Shown here one piece after another: positions 61,901 through 64,000 of a stretch of DNA of 64,000 nucleotides; the stretch's first letter is position 1, and every line of letters begins with the position of its first letter. The DNA is taken from the NCBI RefSeq assembly GCF_932526225.1, contig NC_064035.1, forward strand, positions 250,501-314,500, read 5' to 3'. This stretch comes from Nematostella vectensis (lineage: Eukaryota > Cnidaria > Anthozoa > Actiniaria > Edwardsiidae). A program made the translations under genes and the position numbers. A model generated the notes under the pieces. It made no database searches. It was not told the DNA's origin and worked only from the letters and a program-made list of their open reading frames with translations.

Positions 61901-64000
61901 AAACAAATTCCCGAATGTAACCCTGAAGCTTTTCCCGAATGTAACCTCCAGTCCGATGGTGACTTTGCTTGGGATAGTTTACGATACCAATAGTATTAAA
62001 AGTAATTTTCATTACAATTCCCTTCAGCAATGCCACGTTAGTCTTTCGTTGCGGGCACTTGACTACTAACGCAGCGACCCGGGTTCGATTCCCGCTGATA
62101 GCCTATTTTTTTTCTTTATTTTTTTTTTTTTAAATATCGATACTTAATTATACTGTTCTTGGTGTGTCATGACATAAAAAGAAGGTATAGGGACATTTTT
62201 ATGTACTCTCAGCATCTTTGATGTGCTCATGCTTTGTTCAGGATCCTGTACATATTTTATGCACACAAGACCTAACTACACCTAACTAACCTTGGATAAC
62301 TTGATTAAGTAGATTCTAACATAGAGCATAGCGCTCGATAGATTGATATACCTTTTTTTCCGAGTATACTGTTTTATTTTTCCTAATGTTACTTTTTGGA
62401 ATCTACATTCGGAAAAAAAAATTATCGATTGTAACCTTTTGGAGGTTACACTCGTAAAACAAATTCCCGAATGTAACCCTGAAGCTTTTCCCGAATGTAA
62501 CCTCCAGTCCGATGGTGACTTTGCTTGGGATAGTTTACGATACCAATAGAATTAAAAGTAATTTTCATTCCAATTCCCTTCAGCAATGCCACGTTAGTCT
62601 TTCGTTGCGGGCACTTGACTTCTAACGCAGCGACCCGGGTTCGATTCCCGCTGATAGCCCATCTTTTTTCTTTATTTCTTTTTAAATATCGATACTTAAT
62701 TATACTGTTCTTGGTGTGTCATGACATAAAAAGGAGGTATAGGAAATTTTTATGTACTCTCAGCATCTTTGATGTGCTCATGCTTTGTTCAGGATCCTGT
62801 ACATATTTTATGCACACAAGAACTAACTAGATTCCTTGGATAACTTGATTAAGTAGATTCTAACATAGAGCATAGCGCTCGATAGATTGATATACCTTTT
62901 TTTCCGAGTATACTGTTTTATTTTTCCTAATGTTACTTTTTGGAATTTACATTCGGAAAAAACATTATCGATTATAACCTTTTGGAGGTTACACTCGTAA
63001 AACAAATTCCCGAATGTAACCCTGAAGCTTTTCCCGAATGTAACCTCCCGTCCGATGGTGACTTTGCTTGGGATAGTTTACGATACCAATAGTATTAAAA
63101 GTAATTTTCATTACAATTCCCTTCAGCAATGCCACGTTAGTCTTTCGTTGCGGGCACTTGACTATTAACGCAGCGACCCGGGTTCGATTCCCGCTGATAG
63201 CCTATTTTTTTTTCATTATTTTTTTTTTTAAATATCGATACTTAATTATACTGTTCTTGGTGTGTCATGACATAAAAAGAAGGTATAGGGACATTTTTTT
63301 GTACTCTCAGCATCTTTGATGTGCTCATACTTTGTTCAGGATCCTGTACATATTTTATGCACACAAGAACTAACTAGATTCCTTGGATAACTTGATTAAG
63401 TAGATTCTAACATAGAGCATAGCGCTCGATAGATTGATATACCTTTTTTTCCGAGTATACTGTTTTATTTTTCCTAATGTTACTTTTTGGAATTTACATT
63501 CGGAAAACAAATTATCGATTGTAACCTTTTGGAGGTTACACTCGTAAAACAAATTCCCGAATGTAACCCTGAAGCTTTTCCCGAATGTAACCTCCAGTCC
63601 GATGGTGACTTTGCATGGGATAGTTTACGATACCAATAGTATTAAAAGTAATTTTCATTACAATTCCCTTCAGCAATGCCACGTTAGTCTTTCGTTGCGG
63701 GCACTTGACTACTAACGCAGCGACCCGGGTTCGATTCCCGCTGATAGCCTATTTTTTTTCTTTATTTTTTTTTTTTAAATATCGATACTTAATTATACTG
63801 TTCTTGGTGTGTCATGACATAAAAAGAAGGTATAGGGACATTTTTATGTACTCTCAGCATCTTTGATGTGCTCATGCTTTGTTCAGGATCCTGTACATAT
63901 TTTATGCACACAAGACCTAACTACACCTAACTAACCTTGGATAACTTGATTAAGTAGATTCTAACATAGAGCATAGCGCTCGATAGATTGATATACCTTT
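58976..64000 (+). repeat. Higher-order block repeated 2.5 times (58976, 60623, 62821)
   Basis: Copies start at 58976 (three units, 1,647 bp), 60623 (four units, 2,198 bp) and 62821 (incomplete at the window end). Diagnostics shared by all three are 'aaaaaacattatcgatt', 'acctcccgtccgatgg' (59196, 60844, 63046), 'tttttcattattttt', 'gctcatactttgttc' and 'tttgcatgggatag'. The extra unit in the second copy is a recombinant (62270-62820). There is no gene in this stretch. Confidence 0.85.

Larger units (their letters stand above)
1..64000 (+). repeat. Satellite DNA array, about 116 tandem copies of a ~545-bp unit
   Basis: One unit repeats head to tail through the whole window with no change of orientation. 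The spacing of a fixed landmark ('ctaactag' after 'cacaagaa') is 543-550 bp in most intervals. Exceptions are explained by visible events: 517-520 bp (24-bp deletions), 515 bp (30-bp deletions), 1,243 bp (LINE insertion) and 705 bp (162-bp insertion with its duplication). Copies differ by scattered substitutions and by length of T- and A-runs. Shared variants recur in the same order, so units are organised into higher-order blocks. The array is AT-rich apart from the tRNA-like segment. Both ends of the window are inside the array, so its true length is unknown. No Ns are present. The unit is not one I recognise from a named satellite family. Confidence 0.98.

Noticed and set aside
1-64000. CRISPR array or other prokaryotic repeat system
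   Set aside because: Units are ~545 bp with no short repeat/unique spacer pattern and no cas genes. The LINE remnant and satellite structure are eukaryotic.

Overview
The window is almost entirely one head-to-tail satellite DNA array. A unit of about 545 bp recurs from the first base to the last. Using one landmark in the unit (the start of the 'ctaactag' stretch, first at 415, then 961, 1511, 2059, 2611 and so on to 63915), I count about 116 copies. After removing two insertions the mean spacing is about 545 bp, with most intervals 543-550. There is no intact protein-coding gene. The many 60-100 codon open frames recur in every unit on both strands, switch on and off with one-base changes in an A-run, and are by-products of the repeat.

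Only two pieces of non-satellite DNA interrupt the array. One is a 689-bp, 5'-truncated non-LTR retrotransposon tail (18959-19647) with a 6-bp target duplication. It encodes the C-terminal end of a LINE reverse transcriptase plus a terminal C-C-H-C zinc finger, broken by an in-frame TAG. The other is a 157-bp AT-rich element (52572-52728) ending in (ATGTAG)3 and flanked by ATGTT. This points to a eukaryotic, most likely metazoan, nuclear genome, in heterochromatin of centromeric, pericentromeric, subtelomeric or sex-chromosome type. The species cannot be told from the sequence.

Each unit has a recognisable internal plan. In + orientation it holds: a block rich in GTAACC motifs with an 8-bp-stem hairpin (21-41 in the first unit) and a 24-bp direct repeat (55-93); a 72-nt tRNA-like segment (179-250) with D-arm, U8-A9, U33, T-arm and a perfect RNA polymerase III B box; a T-rich tract of 8-24 Ts; and an AT-rich remainder with a palindromic BamHI site (caggatcctg). 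The tRNA-like piece looks like a fossil tRNA or SINE head that became part of the satellite.

Layout by landmark: 1-2610 basic units; 2611-7462 and 12876-16119 two copies of one multi-unit block, the first expanded by three units; 8010-12875 basic units with a 3-unit duplication; 16120-20636 and 20637-25550 two copies of a larger block, one carrying the LINE and the other an extra 1,092-bp dimer; 25551-33694 and 33695-39663 another block pair with an exact 8,144-bp offset at their starts; 39664-47865 units with shorter local duplications; 47866-58975 mixed subfamilies including the second insertion; 58976-64000 a 3- or 4-unit block repeated 2.5 times. Recombinant units (for example 39120-39663 and 62270-62820) and empty-site copies of the LINE target show the array is being remodelled by unequal exchange.
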